Part shown: piece by piece, positions 1 through 8,863 of the stretch
Layout of the letters: each line of letters opens with the position of its first letter
Numbering within the stretch: position 1 is the first letter of the stretch
Assembly: GCF_001458395.1 (NCBI RefSeq)
Contig: NZ_CYSR01000021.1
Span: forward strand, 124,001 to 188,000
Source of the DNA: Leisingera aquaemixtae
GTDB lineage: Bacteria > Pseudomonadota > Alphaproteobacteria > Rhodobacterales > Rhodobacteraceae
Length of the DNA: 64,000 bases
Direction: 5' to 3'
The notes under the pieces: model-generated
Database searches by the model: none
What the model was told of the DNA's origin: nothing
What the model saw: the letters and a program-made list of their open reading frames with translations, nothing else
Program-made: the position numbers and the translations under genes

Positions 1-1
1 G

Positions 2-850
2 TTGAGCGCGCGGCCTGAGAACGCCGTGCCGCGGGCGCAGCACAGCACGGGGCCCGCGGAATGGCTGGCGCGCCGTGGCGAAGCCGTGGTGCTGGGCGCC
101 GCGGCCATCGTTGTTGCGCTCAGCGCGGCCTATACGGTGCTTGGCGCGGGCATGGAAATGACCGCGGTCGAAATGACCCGGATGGCCGGCCCCATCGGCG
201 AACCGATGCAGATGGGACCCGGCACCGCCTGGACGGCGGGCTATGCCGGTCTGATCTTTCTGATGTGGTGGCTGATGATGATCGCCATGATGACCCCCGG
301 CGCGGCCCCTGTCCTGCTGCTGTTCACCGCCCTCAAGAAAGCCGGCTCAAGCCCCGCCCGGGCGCCGCTGCTCAGCCTTTTGTTCCTGAGCGGCTACCTG
401 CTGGCCTGGGCGGTCTTTTCACTCGCCGCCACCGCTGTGCAGTGGGGGCTGGAAACCGCTGGCCTGTCAAACGGGCCTATGATGTCGCTCAGCAGCCGTG
501 CCCTTGCGGGGGCGCTGCTGCTGGCGGCGGGCGCCTATCAGTTCACCCCCTGCAAGCACGCCTGCCTCTCCCACTGCCGGACGCCGGTTCAATTTCTGAC
601 CGCGCACCACCGCACAGGCATGGCTGGTGCTGTACTGATGGGCGCCCACCATGGCGCATACTGCCTGGGCTGCTGCTGGGCGCTGATGCTGCTGCTGTTT
701 GCGGGCGGGGTCATGAACCTGTACTGGATCGCCGGTATTGCGCTCTACGTGCTGGCCGAAAAGCATCTGGCGCGCGCCCGGCTGTTCGCTCCGGCCGCTG
801 GCCTCCTGCTGATGCTTGCCGGCGCCAGCCTGATGGCCACCGCGTTCTGA
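2..850 (+). CDS. DUF2182 family integral membrane protein
   Basis: The 282-aa product has several hydrophobic segments and the Met-rich stretch WWLMMIAMMTPGAAP around residues 90-103, typical of DUF2182, a family described as predicted metal-binding membrane proteins. Cys and His residues between the helices (CKHACLSHC near 183, HHGAYCLGCCW near 214-224) could bind metal; this is inference. The reading frame opens with TTG at base 2, so the true start may lie outside the window. The phosphodiesterase-like gene follows about 130 bp downstream on the same strand. The biochemical role of the family is not established. Confidence 0.8.
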   Translation: MSARPENAVPRAQHSTGPAEWLARRGEAVVLGAAAIVVALSAAYTVLGAGMEMTAVEMTRMAGPIGEPMQMGPGTAWTAGYAGLIFLMWWLMMIAMMTPGAAPVLLLFTALKKAGSSPARAPLLSLLFLSGYLLAWAVFSLAATAVQWGLETAGLSNGPMMSLSSRALAGALLLAAGAYQFTPCKHACLSHCRTPVQFLTAHHRTGMAGAVLMGAHHGAYCLGCCWALMLLLFAGGVMNLYWIAGIALYVLAEKHLARARLFAPAAGLLLMLAGASLMATAF

Positions 851-983
851 GCCGCGGCAGGCCTGCCCTCCCCCAACATGGTGCCGGTTTCAGACCATCC
901 CTTCGCTTTTTGAATGGCGTTTCAGGAAACTGACATCAAAATGGGGCACCGAAGCCACTGCAAGGCAAAGAGGGATTCGGGCC

Positions 984-1820
984 ATGGACACAAAACTTCT
1001 GCTCATCATTCTGGACGGCGTGCCCTGGCGCAACTTCCGCCGCCTGTTCGGCAACCTGGAAGGCTGGGTGGACAGCGGCGACGCCCGCGTGTGGAAGCTG
1101 CGCAGCGTGCTGCCGTCGATTTCCGCCAGCTGCTATGCTTCGATCCACACCGGCGTGGCGCCCGCCGTTCATGGCTGCACCGGCAATGCCAATGTGTTCC
1201 GGCTGAAGGAAAAGGACGTGTTCAGCCAGGTCCGCGCGGCAGGCGGCGTGACCGGCGCCGTGGCGCACAGCTTCTGGTCGTCCTTCTTCAACCGCCATCC
1301 GTTCGACTGCGTGCGCGACATCGAATATGACGAACCGGAAAGCAAGACCATCAGCCACGGCCGGTTCCACACCATGACCGGTTACGGCAAGGACAATCAG
1401 ATGACCCCGTCAGATGTGGACCTGTTCGGCACGCTGACCAATCTCTGCCTGCGCTTCGGCCTCGACTACGGGATGCTGCACACCTGCACGCTGGACAGCA
1501 TGGGCCACCGCTATTTCCACGACTGCCAGGAGATGGACCACGCCTGTTTCGTGATGGATGAGATGCTGGCCCCCTTCATCACCCGCTGGCGCGATCTGGG
1601 CTATGAGGTGATTGTCACCGCCGACCACGGCCAGGACGAGCGCGGCCACCACGGCGGCCGCAGCCCGCTGCAGCAGGAAACCGCGCTCTATTACTTTGGC
1701 GAGGCCGACGGCCCCGACCACAGTGACGTCATCGACCAGCGCCAGCTGGCCCCCACGATCCTGAAACTGCTGGGCGCTCCCATCGCCGGCACCATGAAGG
1801 CAGAGCCGTTCCTGAGGTAA
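984..1820 (+). CDS. Alkaline-phosphatase-superfamily phosphodiesterase/nucleotide pyrophosphatase
   Basis: The 278-aa protein has the metal-ligand layout of type I phosphodiesterase/nucleotide pyrophosphatases: LDG with Asp11, a candidate Ser nucleophile in LPSISAS (about 43-49), DSMGH with Asp171 and His175, and TADHGQDERGHHGG with Asp214, His215 and His222/223. These would coordinate two metals for phosphate ester hydrolysis. No signal peptide is visible, so a cytoplasmic location is likely. At 278 aa it is compact for the superfamily. The substrate cannot be told from sequence. The next gene (YARHG type) starts 69 bp downstream. Confidence 0.8.
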   Translation: MDTKLLLIILDGVPWRNFRRLFGNLEGWVDSGDARVWKLRSVLPSISASCYASIHTGVAPAVHGCTGNANVFRLKEKDVFSQVRAAGGVTGAVAHSFWSSFFNRHPFDCVRDIEYDEPESKTISHGRFHTMTGYGKDNQMTPSDVDLFGTLTNLCLRFGLDYGMLHTCTLDSMGHRYFHDCQEMDHACFVMDEMLAPFITRWRDLGYEVIVTADHGQDERGHHGGRSPLQQETALYYFGEADGPDHSDVIDQRQLAPTILKLLGAPIAGTMKAEPFLR

Positions 1821-1889
1821 CGTGATTGCGGCGGCCCGTGTGCTATTATGGCCCTCAGCCGCCGTTCTCATTTGCCGGAAAGGACTGCC

Positions 1890-2447
1890 ATGAAATCCCT
1901 TGCTGCCGCCTTCTGCCTGTTTGCCGCGCCGGTTCTGGCCGGCGATACCTGCCACGACCTCTGGTTCACCCGGAACGCGGTGATCGACCGGGCCGGCTAC
2001 TGCTTCGACTCGCCGCTGGGCCAGGCCGTGTTTGACAACCGGGGCTGCCTTGGCAAGTCCGTCTCGCTGCCGCCGCAGGACGAAAGGCTGGTGGCACAGG
2101 TCAAGCAGATGGAGGCCCGCATCGGCTGCCGGGTGAACAACAAGCAGACCTACCTGAACCTGCAAGACCTCCATCTGCGCTACCAGCTGTGGGACCTGCC
2201 GGTGCATGATGAGTTCGAAGGCGCCTGCCTGGGCTGGCTGGGGCCGGCGATGGGCCTTCGGGCCGGGCACCGGCCGGATGCCCCGCTGGTCGGGCGGATC
2301 AATCCCGGCGACTACGTCAAGTTTTCTCATATCCCGGTGGGCAGCTGGACCTATGTCACCACCTCCGGCCCGGACTGGCAGGTGATCAGCGGCGGCTGGC
2401 TGGATAGGTCGCAGTCTGAAGAGCGGTGCCAGGAGTTTGCCGGTTAG
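1890..2447 (+). CDS. Exported DUF4453/YARHG-type protein
   Basis: The 185-aa product begins MKSLAAAFCLFAAPVLAG, a signal peptide with likely cleavage after AxA/LAG. The mature N-terminus (CHDLWFTRNAVIDRAGYCF) matches the YARHG-type module that opens DUF4453 proteins of Rhodobacterales, with conserved Cys, LW, R and G residues. The C-terminal half (from about residue 120) reads like an SH3-like fold ending in WQVISGGWLDRSQ. The start was chosen at this ATG because the signal peptide begins there, although the frame is open further upstream. Periplasmic location is expected; function unknown. Confidence 0.75.
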   Translation: MKSLAAAFCLFAAPVLAGDTCHDLWFTRNAVIDRAGYCFDSPLGQAVFDNRGCLGKSVSLPPQDERLVAQVKQMEARIGCRVNNKQTYLNLQDLHLRYQLWDLPVHDEFEGACLGWLGPAMGLRAGHRPDAPLVGRINPGDYVKFSHIPVGSWTYVTTSGPDWQVISGGWLDRSQSEERCQEFAG

Positions 2448-2467
2448 ATTTTGCCGGCTAGGCGTTC

Positions 2468-3394
2468 TTAATCATCATAGGCCCAGATGCCCTGCCCCAG
2501 CGCCTCGATGGCAACCGAGATCCGCTCAAAGCTGTCACGGGCGCGGCTGACGCTGTGGCGGGCACGCAGATAGCCGTGGATCAGACCCGGCTCGTTGATC
2601 CAATGCGCCTTGCCGCCGTCGCCGATGATGCGGTCCCGGTAATCGCGCGAGTCGTCGCGGACCGGATCGCAATCGGCTGTCACCAGAACCGTCGGCGGCA
2701 GGCCGGAAAAATCGCTGTCCTGAAGCGGTGCAAACAGCGGATCGCTCTTGGGCGCTGCGCGGTCCGTGCGGATGTTCATGTAATACAGCACATCCTCGCG
2801 GGTCAGCATCGGCGCCTGGGCGTGTTCGATGTAGGAGCCCTGGTCCGTATCACCGCCAAAGACGCCGTAGATCAGCACCTGCCCCAGCAGCGCATCGGTC
2901 CGGCCCCGGGCGTGGTGCGCCACCGCAGCGCAGATGTTCGCCCCGGCACTGTCGCCCGCCAGTACAACCCCCTTGCCATAGGTCTTTTCGACCCAGTTCA
3001 GCACCGTCCAGGCGTCTTCGAACGCGGCGGGGTGCTTGTGCTCCGGGGCCAGCCGGTAATCCACCGCCACCACCCTGTAGCCGGTCTGGGCACAGAGCTC
3101 GGCGCAGATGTCGTCGTGGCTGTCCAGCCCCCCCACGACAAAACCGCCGCCGTGGCAGAACAGCACCGTGCGGGTGGGGTCGCCCGCGGTATAGATCCGC
3201 ACGGGCACGCCGCCAGCCCGGGCGTCCTTGAAGGTGACGAAGTCCGGACGCGGCGCACGGAACTCCCGGGCCATGCAGTCATAGATGCGGCGCTGCTCGT
3301 CTATGGACATGTCCGTGGCGTCATCGGGATAGAGCTCGCCGGTCTTCTGGATGAAATCCCAGGTCTCCTCGTCGATCAGCCGTTCGTAGTCCAT
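2468..3394 (-). CDS. Alpha/beta hydrolase, hormone-sensitive-lipase-like esterase
   Basis: The 308-aa enzyme has the HSL (family IV esterase) signature: HGGG oxyanion-hole motif near residue 81, nucleophile motif GDSAG near 149, Asp in DCDPVRDD and the catalytic His in GLIHGYLRAR. Family members hydrolyse short-chain esters; the natural substrate here is unknown. The start at 3394 follows a GGGAGG ribosome site at 7-nt spacing, which favours it over an in-frame ATG six codons upstream. Monocistronic on the minus strand; a terminator of the upstream acyl-CoA synthetase gene lies in the gap. Confidence 0.85.
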   Translation of the reverse strand: MDYERLIDEETWDFIQKTGELYPDDATDMSIDEQRRIYDCMAREFRAPRPDFVTFKDARAGGVPVRIYTAGDPTRTVLFCHGGGFVVGGLDSHDDICAELCAQTGYRVVAVDYRLAPEHKHPAAFEDAWTVLNWVEKTYGKGVVLAGDSAGANICAAVAHHARGRTDALLGQVLIYGVFGGDTDQGSYIEHAQAPMLTREDVLYYMNIRTDRAAPKSDPLFAPLQDSDFSGLPPTVLVTADCDPVRDDSRDYRDRIIGDGGKAHWINEPGLIHGYLRARHSVSRARDSFERISVAIEALGQGIWAYDD

Positions 3395-3465
3395 CTGCGA
3401 GCCTCCCTGCACGCCGCGTTTTCCCGAGCCTAGGCAGAGATTCCCGCAAAGGGAATGCCTGAATG

Positions 3466-3494
3466 AAAAAGCGCCCCTGAGGGCGCCCTTTGAT
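3466..3494 (-). terminator. Rho-independent terminator after the acyl-CoA synthetase gene
   Basis: On the minus strand a GCGCCC/GGGCGC stem with a 4-base loop is followed by TTTTT, just past the acyl-CoA synthetase stop codon. Ends are approximate. Confidence 0.6.
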
Positions 3495-3514
3495 GTTGCA
3501 TCAGATGACAGCGG

Positions 3515-5410
3515 TCACGCTGCCGCGGCAGGCTCCCACGGCCGGGTGAAGCTGTTCAGAACACCGTTGATATCCGCATCCGAGCTGCCGTTGGCGGCGA
3601 CCTGCGCCACCAGCCCGCGCTTCTTGTCATCAATCACGCTGACTACCCGCGCCGCGATCCCGGCCTGTTCCAGAGCGCCGTTGTAGACACGGGTGATCGC
3701 CAGTTTGCGCAGATCAGGCTTGAACACCTTGCCCACCGCAGTTTTCGGCAGCTCATCCAGCACCGTCAGATGCTTGGGGATCGCCGCGCGCTCATGCACG
3801 TGGATCTTGCAGTATTCCAGCAGCTCCTGCTCGCTGACCGAAGCGCCATCGACCAGTTCGACAAAGGCGCAGGGCAGCTCTCCGGAGTGGGCGTCCGGCT
3901 GGCCGATCGCGCCTGCAAAGGCCACCGCGGAATGCCCCAGGAGCGCTTCCTCGATCTCAGCCGGGTCGATGTTGTGGCCGCCGCGGATGATCAGATCCTT
4001 GGCGCGGCCGGTGATCCACAGGTAGCCATCCTCGTCGATGCGGCCCAGATCGCCGGTGCGCAGGAATTTGTCCTGATAGTAGAGATCGACGTTCTTGTCG
4101 GCTTCGGTATAGGTGCTGCCGGCAAAAACCCCGGGGTTGGACACGCAGATCTCGCCCACCTCGTCCACCCCGCATTCCAGCGGGCCGCCGTTGGTCTGTT
4201 TGACGATCCGCACGTCCGTATAAGGGAACGGAATGCCGACAGAGCCGACCTTCTTCTCGCCGCCGGGCGGGTTGCAGGACACCAGGCAGGTGGCCTCGGT
4301 CAGGCCATAGCCCTCGACAATGGTGACGCCGGAGGCGCTTTCGAACCGCTTGAACAGCTCCATCGGCATCGGGGCGGAGCCGGAAAACGCCGTCTTGACG
4401 GTCGAGATATCCGCATCCACCGGCCGCTGCATCAGCGCCGACACCGCGGTGGGCACGGTGATGACAAAGGTGATCTTCCAGCGCTCGATCAGCTTCCAGA
4501 AATTGTCGAACACCCCCTCGCCGCGGTAGCCCTGCGGCGTCGGGAACACCACATGCGCGCCAGAGGCCACCGCCGCCATCATGATCACATGCACAGCAAA
4601 GACATGGAACAGCGGCAGCGGGCAGATGATGTTGTCTTCCTCGGTGAAAAGCAGGGTGCTGCCCAGCCAGCCGTTATAGACCAGGCCCGAATACTTGTGC
4701 TGCGCCACCTTGGGCATGCCCGTGGTTCCGCCGGTGTGGAAATAGCAGGCCACCCGGTCGCCGGTGCTGTCCGCGAAGGCCAGCGTCTTGGGGTGTTTCG
4801 CCATCTCCTTGGCAAAGCTCATGTAATCGGCATGCGCGGCCTTGGCCTGGTTATCCAGCTTGGGCCGTACCAGCGGGACGATCCAAGATTTCGGCGGTGT
4901 CAGATAGCGGTTCAGATCCACCTCCAGCACCGTGTTCACCCCCGGCGCGTGGCGCACCGCCTCGGCCACTTTCTGCGCCACGTCGGTCTTGGGGAAAGGC
5001 CGCAGGGTTACCACCACCTTGGCCTTTGTCTCGCGCAGGATCGAGGCGATCTGCTCCGGCTCCAGCAGCGGGTTGATCGGGTTCACGATCCCCGCCACCG
5101 CGCCGCCCAGCATGGTCACCAGCGTCTCGTTGCAGTTGGGCAGCACATAGGCCACCACGTCCTTCTCACCGATACCCAGCGCGCGGAACATGTTGGCTGC
5201 CTGGCTCACCTGCTCCTTCAGCGTGCGCCAGGTCAGGGTTTCCGCCTTGTCCTTGGGGCCAGAAAAGATCTGATAGCTGACCGCATTGCTGTCCGGATAC
5301 TTGTCCGCCGTGCGCGACAGCAGCCCATACAGCGTGGCTGGCAAATCCCGCGCCTCGTACGGCATTTCGTTCTGCAGCGCGTTACGGTCCGTAATCCCGC
5401 TAAAACCCAT
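3515..5410 (-). CDS. Acyl-CoA synthetase (AMP-forming, ANL superfamily)
   Basis: The 631-aa protein contains the adenylate-forming core: P-loop-like HTGGTTGMPK, GYGLTEAT, the TGDLG motif and a C-terminal PKTAVGKVFK segment with the catalytic Lys. The reaction is ATP-dependent activation of a carboxylic acid to its CoA thioester. Length and the N-terminal TLTWRTL/NPLLEPEQI regions fit long- or medium-chain fatty acyl ligases, but the substrate is not predictable. The ATG at 5410 was chosen because GGAGGAGA lies directly upstream; a GTG at 5461 would add 17 residues. It is isolated from other fatty-acid genes. Confidence 0.85.
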   Translation of the reverse strand: MGFSGITDRNALQNEMPYEARDLPATLYGLLSRTADKYPDSNAVSYQIFSGPKDKAETLTWRTLKEQVSQAANMFRALGIGEKDVVAYVLPNCNETLVTMLGGAVAGIVNPINPLLEPEQIASILRETKAKVVVTLRPFPKTDVAQKVAEAVRHAPGVNTVLEVDLNRYLTPPKSWIVPLVRPKLDNQAKAAHADYMSFAKEMAKHPKTLAFADSTGDRVACYFHTGGTTGMPKVAQHKYSGLVYNGWLGSTLLFTEEDNIICPLPLFHVFAVHVIMMAAVASGAHVVFPTPQGYRGEGVFDNFWKLIERWKITFVITVPTAVSALMQRPVDADISTVKTAFSGSAPMPMELFKRFESASGVTIVEGYGLTEATCLVSCNPPGGEKKVGSVGIPFPYTDVRIVKQTNGGPLECGVDEVGEICVSNPGVFAGSTYTEADKNVDLYYQDKFLRTGDLGRIDEDGYLWITGRAKDLIIRGGHNIDPAEIEEALLGHSAVAFAGAIGQPDAHSGELPCAFVELVDGASVSEQELLEYCKIHVHERAAIPKHLTVLDELPKTAVGKVFKPDLRKLAITRVYNGALEQAGIAARVVSVIDDKKRGLVAQVAANGSSDADINGVLNSFTRPWEPAAAA

Positions 5411-5567
5411 TCGTCTCCTCCCCGTACCCCCGGTGTCTCGGGGTGTGTTCTCGTTCGCCACAGACTATTGGAAACACGCATTTGCGCAAGCTCCGGCACG
5501 GGGTCACGTCAAGGCAGGTTGCGGCATGACGTGACGCCAATTCCACCGGGAACCGGCCTTCTGCCGC

Positions 5568-5596
5568 AAAAAACGCCCCGGACAAGGTCCGGGGCG
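5568..5596 (-). terminator. Strong rho-independent terminator of the ABC exporter gene
   Basis: A perfect 10-bp stem (CGCCCCGGAC and its complement, 3-base loop) is followed by six T on the minus strand, right after the stop codon at 5622. Confidence 0.85.
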
Positions 5597-5621
5597 CCTG
5601 GAATCATGCAAATGGCAGCGG

Positions 5622-7421
5622 TTACTCCGCGGCCAAACCTTCGGTGAACTGCAGCTTGGCAAGGCGCGCATAAAGGCCGCCCTGCGCCACCAGTTCATCA
5701 TGGCTGCCGGTGGCGACGACGCGGCCCTGGTCCATCACCACGATGCGGTCCGCCTTCTTCACCGTCGCCAGACGGTGCGCCACGATCAGCGTGGTGCGGC
5801 CCTGGCTCAGTTCATCCACCGCGGCCTGCACCAGCCGTTCGCTTTCTGCATCCAGCGCCGAGGTTGCCTCATCCAAGAGCAGCACCGGCGCGTCCCGCAG
5901 GATGGCGCGTGCAATGGCGATCCGCTGCTTCTGCCCGCCCGACAGCATCACGCCCCTTTCGCCGACAAAGCTGTCATAGCCGTCCGGCAGCGTGGAAATG
6001 AACTCATGCGCCGCGGCAGCCTTGGCAGCGGCTTCCACTTCCGCATCGGAGGCGCCGGGGCGGCCAAACCGGATGTTCTCGCGGGCCGAGGCGGCAAAGA
6101 TCACCGGATCCTGCGGCACCAGTGCGATATGGCGGCGGAACTCATCCCGCTGCAGGTGTTTCAGCGCCACACCGTCCAGCTTCACCGCGCCCTGATTGGG
6201 ATCATAAAAGCGCTGCAGCAGCTGGATGATGGTGGTCTTCCCCGCACCCGACGGGCCGACAAAGGCCACAGTCTCACCCGGCTGCACCGTCAGCGACACA
6301 TCCTCCAGCGCTGAAATGTCCGGCCGCGACGGATAGCGGAAGGAGACATTCTCAAATGCGATCTCCCCTCTGACCGGCGCGGGCAGCACCTGCGCGGCCG
6401 CCGGATCCACCACGGTGTCCTCGGCATTCAGCAATTCCACCAGCCGCTCGGTTGCCCCGGCGGCCCGCTGCAGCTCGCTCCAGATCTCTGACAGCGCCGC
6501 CACCGAGCCAGCAACCAGAACTGCGTAGATTACGAACTGGACCAGCGTGCCCTCGGTCATCACGCCGGCGCGCACGTCGTTGGCCCCCATCCACAAAACG
6601 CCGACAATGCCGGAAAACACCAGGAAGATCACGATCACCGTCAGATAGGCCCGCGTCCGGATGCGGCGGCGTGAGACGTCAAAGGCGGTTTCGGTCATCT
6701 CGCCGAACTTCAGGCGGCTGGCGTTTTCATGGGTAAAAGCCTGCACCGTCTGCACCGCCCCCAGCGCCTCGCCCGCGTTTCCGGACGACGCCGCGATCCA
6801 GTCCTGGTTCTCCTTGCTGATCGCGCGCAGCCGGCGGCCCAAGAACAGGATCGGCACGATCACCGCCGGCACGATCAGCAGAACCATCATCGTCAGCTTG
6901 GCCGAGGTCAGCAGCATCAGCACCATGCCGCCCAGGAAAATCAGCAGGTTGCGCAGCGCAATCGACACCGACGAGCCCAGCACCGACTGAATCAGCGTGG
7001 TGTCCGTGGTGATCCGGCTCAAAACCTCGCCTGTCATGATGCGCTCGTAAAACTCGGGGCTCATGCCGATCACCCGGTCAAACACCGCCTTGCGGATATC
7101 GGCCACCACCCGCTCTCCCAAACGGGTCACCAGCGCGTAGCGCACACCGGTGCCCACGGCCAGCAGCGCGGCGATGACCAGCGCAGCGCTGAAATAGAGG
7201 TTCAGCAGCTCGGAGTCGGAGATCCGGAAATTGTCCACCACCCGGCGCACCGCCAGCGGCAGCGTCAGCGACAGCGCCGCCGTCAGCACCAGCGCGCAGG
7301 TGGCTGCAAACATCAGCCCCCGGTAGGGCCGCATGAACGGCCACAAGGCCGAGAGCACGCCAATTTTCCGGGACTTTTCCCGCTCCTGTTCCGCGTTCGG
7401 GGCCGCTTGTCTCCGCGCCAT
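5622..7421 (-). CDS. ABC-type exporter, fused permease and ATPase (MsbA/multidrug-like)
   Basis: The 599-aa half-transporter has an N-terminal six-helix exporter domain (residues about 20-310) and a C-terminal nucleotide-binding domain. The latter shows Walker A GPSGAGKTT, Q-loop VPQDPVIF, signature LSGGQKQR, Walker B VLLLDEATS and an H-loop in IVAHRL. It should act as a homodimer in the inner membrane exporting lipids or hydrophobic compounds. The start at the MARRQAAP Met follows AGAAGGA; an upstream in-frame Met gives an arginine-rich extension unlike the family. The tRNA-Gly gene lies upstream on the same strand. Confidence 0.88.
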   Translation of the reverse strand: MARRQAAPNAEQEREKSRKIGVLSALWPFMRPYRGLMFAATCALVLTAALSLTLPLAVRRVVDNFRISDSELLNLYFSAALVIAALLAVGTGVRYALVTRLGERVVADIRKAVFDRVIGMSPEFYERIMTGEVLSRITTDTTLIQSVLGSSVSIALRNLLIFLGGMVLMLLTSAKLTMMVLLIVPAVIVPILFLGRRLRAISKENQDWIAASSGNAGEALGAVQTVQAFTHENASRLKFGEMTETAFDVSRRRIRTRAYLTVIVIFLVFSGIVGVLWMGANDVRAGVMTEGTLVQFVIYAVLVAGSVAALSEIWSELQRAAGATERLVELLNAEDTVVDPAAAQVLPAPVRGEIAFENVSFRYPSRPDISALEDVSLTVQPGETVAFVGPSGAGKTTIIQLLQRFYDPNQGAVKLDGVALKHLQRDEFRRHIALVPQDPVIFAASARENIRFGRPGASDAEVEAAAKAAAAHEFISTLPDGYDSFVGERGVMLSGGQKQRIAIARAILRDAPVLLLDEATSALDAESERLVQAAVDELSQGRTTLIVAHRLATVKKADRIVVMDQGRVVATGSHDELVAQGGLYARLAKLQFTEGLAAE

Positions 7422-7618
7422 TCCGGATCCTTCTGCACTTTTGGTCTTGCGGGCCTGGAACCCGCGCATTTGCCAAGGTTCATGGCCCCGCAGGCGCCGC
7501 ACGTCAAGCGCAGAGCAGTTTCAAACTGTGTATGAGAATGGCAACCGCCCGCGTCACACTGTATCAGCAAAGGCTTGGTATCAGCGCGGCGCTTGGGCAG
7601 GCGGCGGGGAAGGTCTGG

Positions 7619-7689
7619 AGCGGGTAGCGGGAATCGAACCCGCACCTTAAGCTTGGAAGGCTCTTATGATACCATTTCACCATACCCGC
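7619..7689 (-). tRNA. tRNA-Gly (anticodon TCC)
   Basis: Read on the minus strand this 71-nt sequence folds into a cloverleaf: acceptor GCGGGTA/TACCCGC, D-arm with AATGGTA, anticodon loop CTTCCAA giving TCC (decodes GGA), T-arm GGTTCGATTCC and discriminator T. No CCA is encoded in the DNA. Confidence 0.95.
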
Positions 7690-7863
7690 TCAGGACATCT
7701 GCTGATTTATGGGAAGCGCCGGAGAAGGTCAACCACCTTGAATTGCTTTCCCCGAAGGCGGCTGGAAAATTCTGTGCAACCCTTGCGCAACGCCCCCCAA
7801 GCCCCCCAAATGATGGGGAAATCCCGCGGCCTTGCAGCCGCCTGAACGATCCGGGAGCACACT

Positions 7864-8571
7864 GTGGCCGATACCCCGCAAACCGCCGTCATCACCGCCC
7901 ACGGCCAGCCTTCCGCCCCTGCCCCGGCCGAGGCGGATCTGGCAAACCTCGCGGCGGCGGTTGCCGCGCATCTGCCTGGCTGGGACATCCGCTCCGCCAC
8001 CCTTGCCACACCGCAGCGGCTGGAGGAGGTGACGGCAAATGGCGCTGTCGTCTATCCGTTCTTCATGTCGCAGGGGTATTTCACCGCCAAGGTGCTGCCG
8101 GCGCGCCTGAAGGGGGTCAGCTGCCGCACTGCGGCGCCTTTCGGCCTGGATGCCGCCCTGCCGCCTCTGGCGGCCCAGGCTGTTCAGCAGGCGGCGCTGG
8201 CGCAGGGGTGGAATACGGACGGGCTCCACCTGCTGCTGGCCGCTCACGGCTCCGCCCGCGGCCCCAAGGCGGCCGAGGCCGCCGAAGACTTCGCCGACAG
8301 ACTGCGCCCTCTGCTGCCCGGCTGCACGGTCACCACCGGGTACGTCGAACAGGACCCGCGTATTGAAACCAAGGCGGCACAGCTGCCCGCCCGTGCGCTT
8401 TGCCTGCCGTTCTTTGCCCAGGCCGGAGACCACGTGAAAGACGACATTCCCGCAGCGCTGGAGGCGGCCCGGTTCGGCGGCGCGGTGCTGCCCGTCACCG
8501 GCGCGCTGCCGGGCGTTCCCAAGCTGATCGCCGCGGCCATCCGCACCGCAGCCTTGGACTGCGAACCATGA
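7864..8571 (+). CDS. CbiX/SirB-like protein, tandem chelatase-type repeats
   Basis: The 235-aa protein carries two copies of the CbiX-type fold, each opening with an HG motif: TAHGQPS near residue 18 and AAHGSARG near 126. Sirohydrochlorin cobalto/ferrochelatases insert a metal into sirohydrochlorin for cobalamin or siroheme synthesis. This protein keeps the second repeat better (HGSxRG, then ALCLPFFAQAGDHVKDDIP); the first is more diverged. No cobalamin genes are next to it, so chelatase activity is inferred from fold only. Translation starts at a GTG. It lies between the two tRNA genes. Confidence 0.7.
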   Translation: MADTPQTAVITAHGQPSAPAPAEADLANLAAAVAAHLPGWDIRSATLATPQRLEEVTANGAVVYPFFMSQGYFTAKVLPARLKGVSCRTAAPFGLDAALPPLAAQAVQQAALAQGWNTDGLHLLLAAHGSARGPKAAEAAEDFADRLRPLLPGCTVTTGYVEQDPRIETKAAQLPARALCLPFFAQAGDHVKDDIPAALEAARFGGAVLPVTGALPGVPKLIAAAIRTAALDCEP

Positions 8572-8695
8572 CCACCCCCCGGCCCGGCGGGATTCTACCC
8601 AACCGGAAAGAAAAATAATTTTCGGCCAGGGCAAAGGCAAAACGCCTCTTGCGCCAGCGCAGTGCATGTGATTAATCACGCCTTACACCACGGAT

Positions 8696-8769
8696 GGCGA
8701 GTTGGCGGAGTGGTGACGCAGCGGATTGCAAATCCGTGTACACCGGTTCGATTCCGGTACTCGCCTCCA
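8696..8769 (+). tRNA. tRNA-Cys (anticodon GCA), integration target
   Basis: The gene starts GGCGAGT and ends ACTCGCC-T-CCA with CCA encoded. The anticodon loop TTGCAAA gives GCA. Its last 17 bases recur at 15004-15020, so the gene doubles as the left attachment site of the adjacent element and stays intact after integration. A 12-bp palindrome GTGATTAATCAC lies 17 bp upstream. Confidence 0.95.
8753..8769 (+). repeat. Left attachment repeat (attL core) in tRNA-Cys
   Basis: The 17-bp core TCCGGTACTCGCCTCCA forms the T-arm/acceptor 3' end of tRNA-Cys and is repeated exactly at 15004-15020. The integrase gene starts 95 bp downstream. Confidence 0.9.
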
Positions 8770-8863
8770 ACCTTCTCTCTTCCCCTTATCTCCTTGATTT
8801 GCTAGGCCTGCGGGCCTCATAGGCAGTGCCATTGACATTACGTCTGGCACTATCACTGACATT

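Noticed and set aside
3770-5647. Long open frame (about 625 codons) on the plus strand
   Set aside because: It is antisense to the acyl-CoA synthetase gene, whose motifs are intact; the frame is a by-product of high GC and has no family features.
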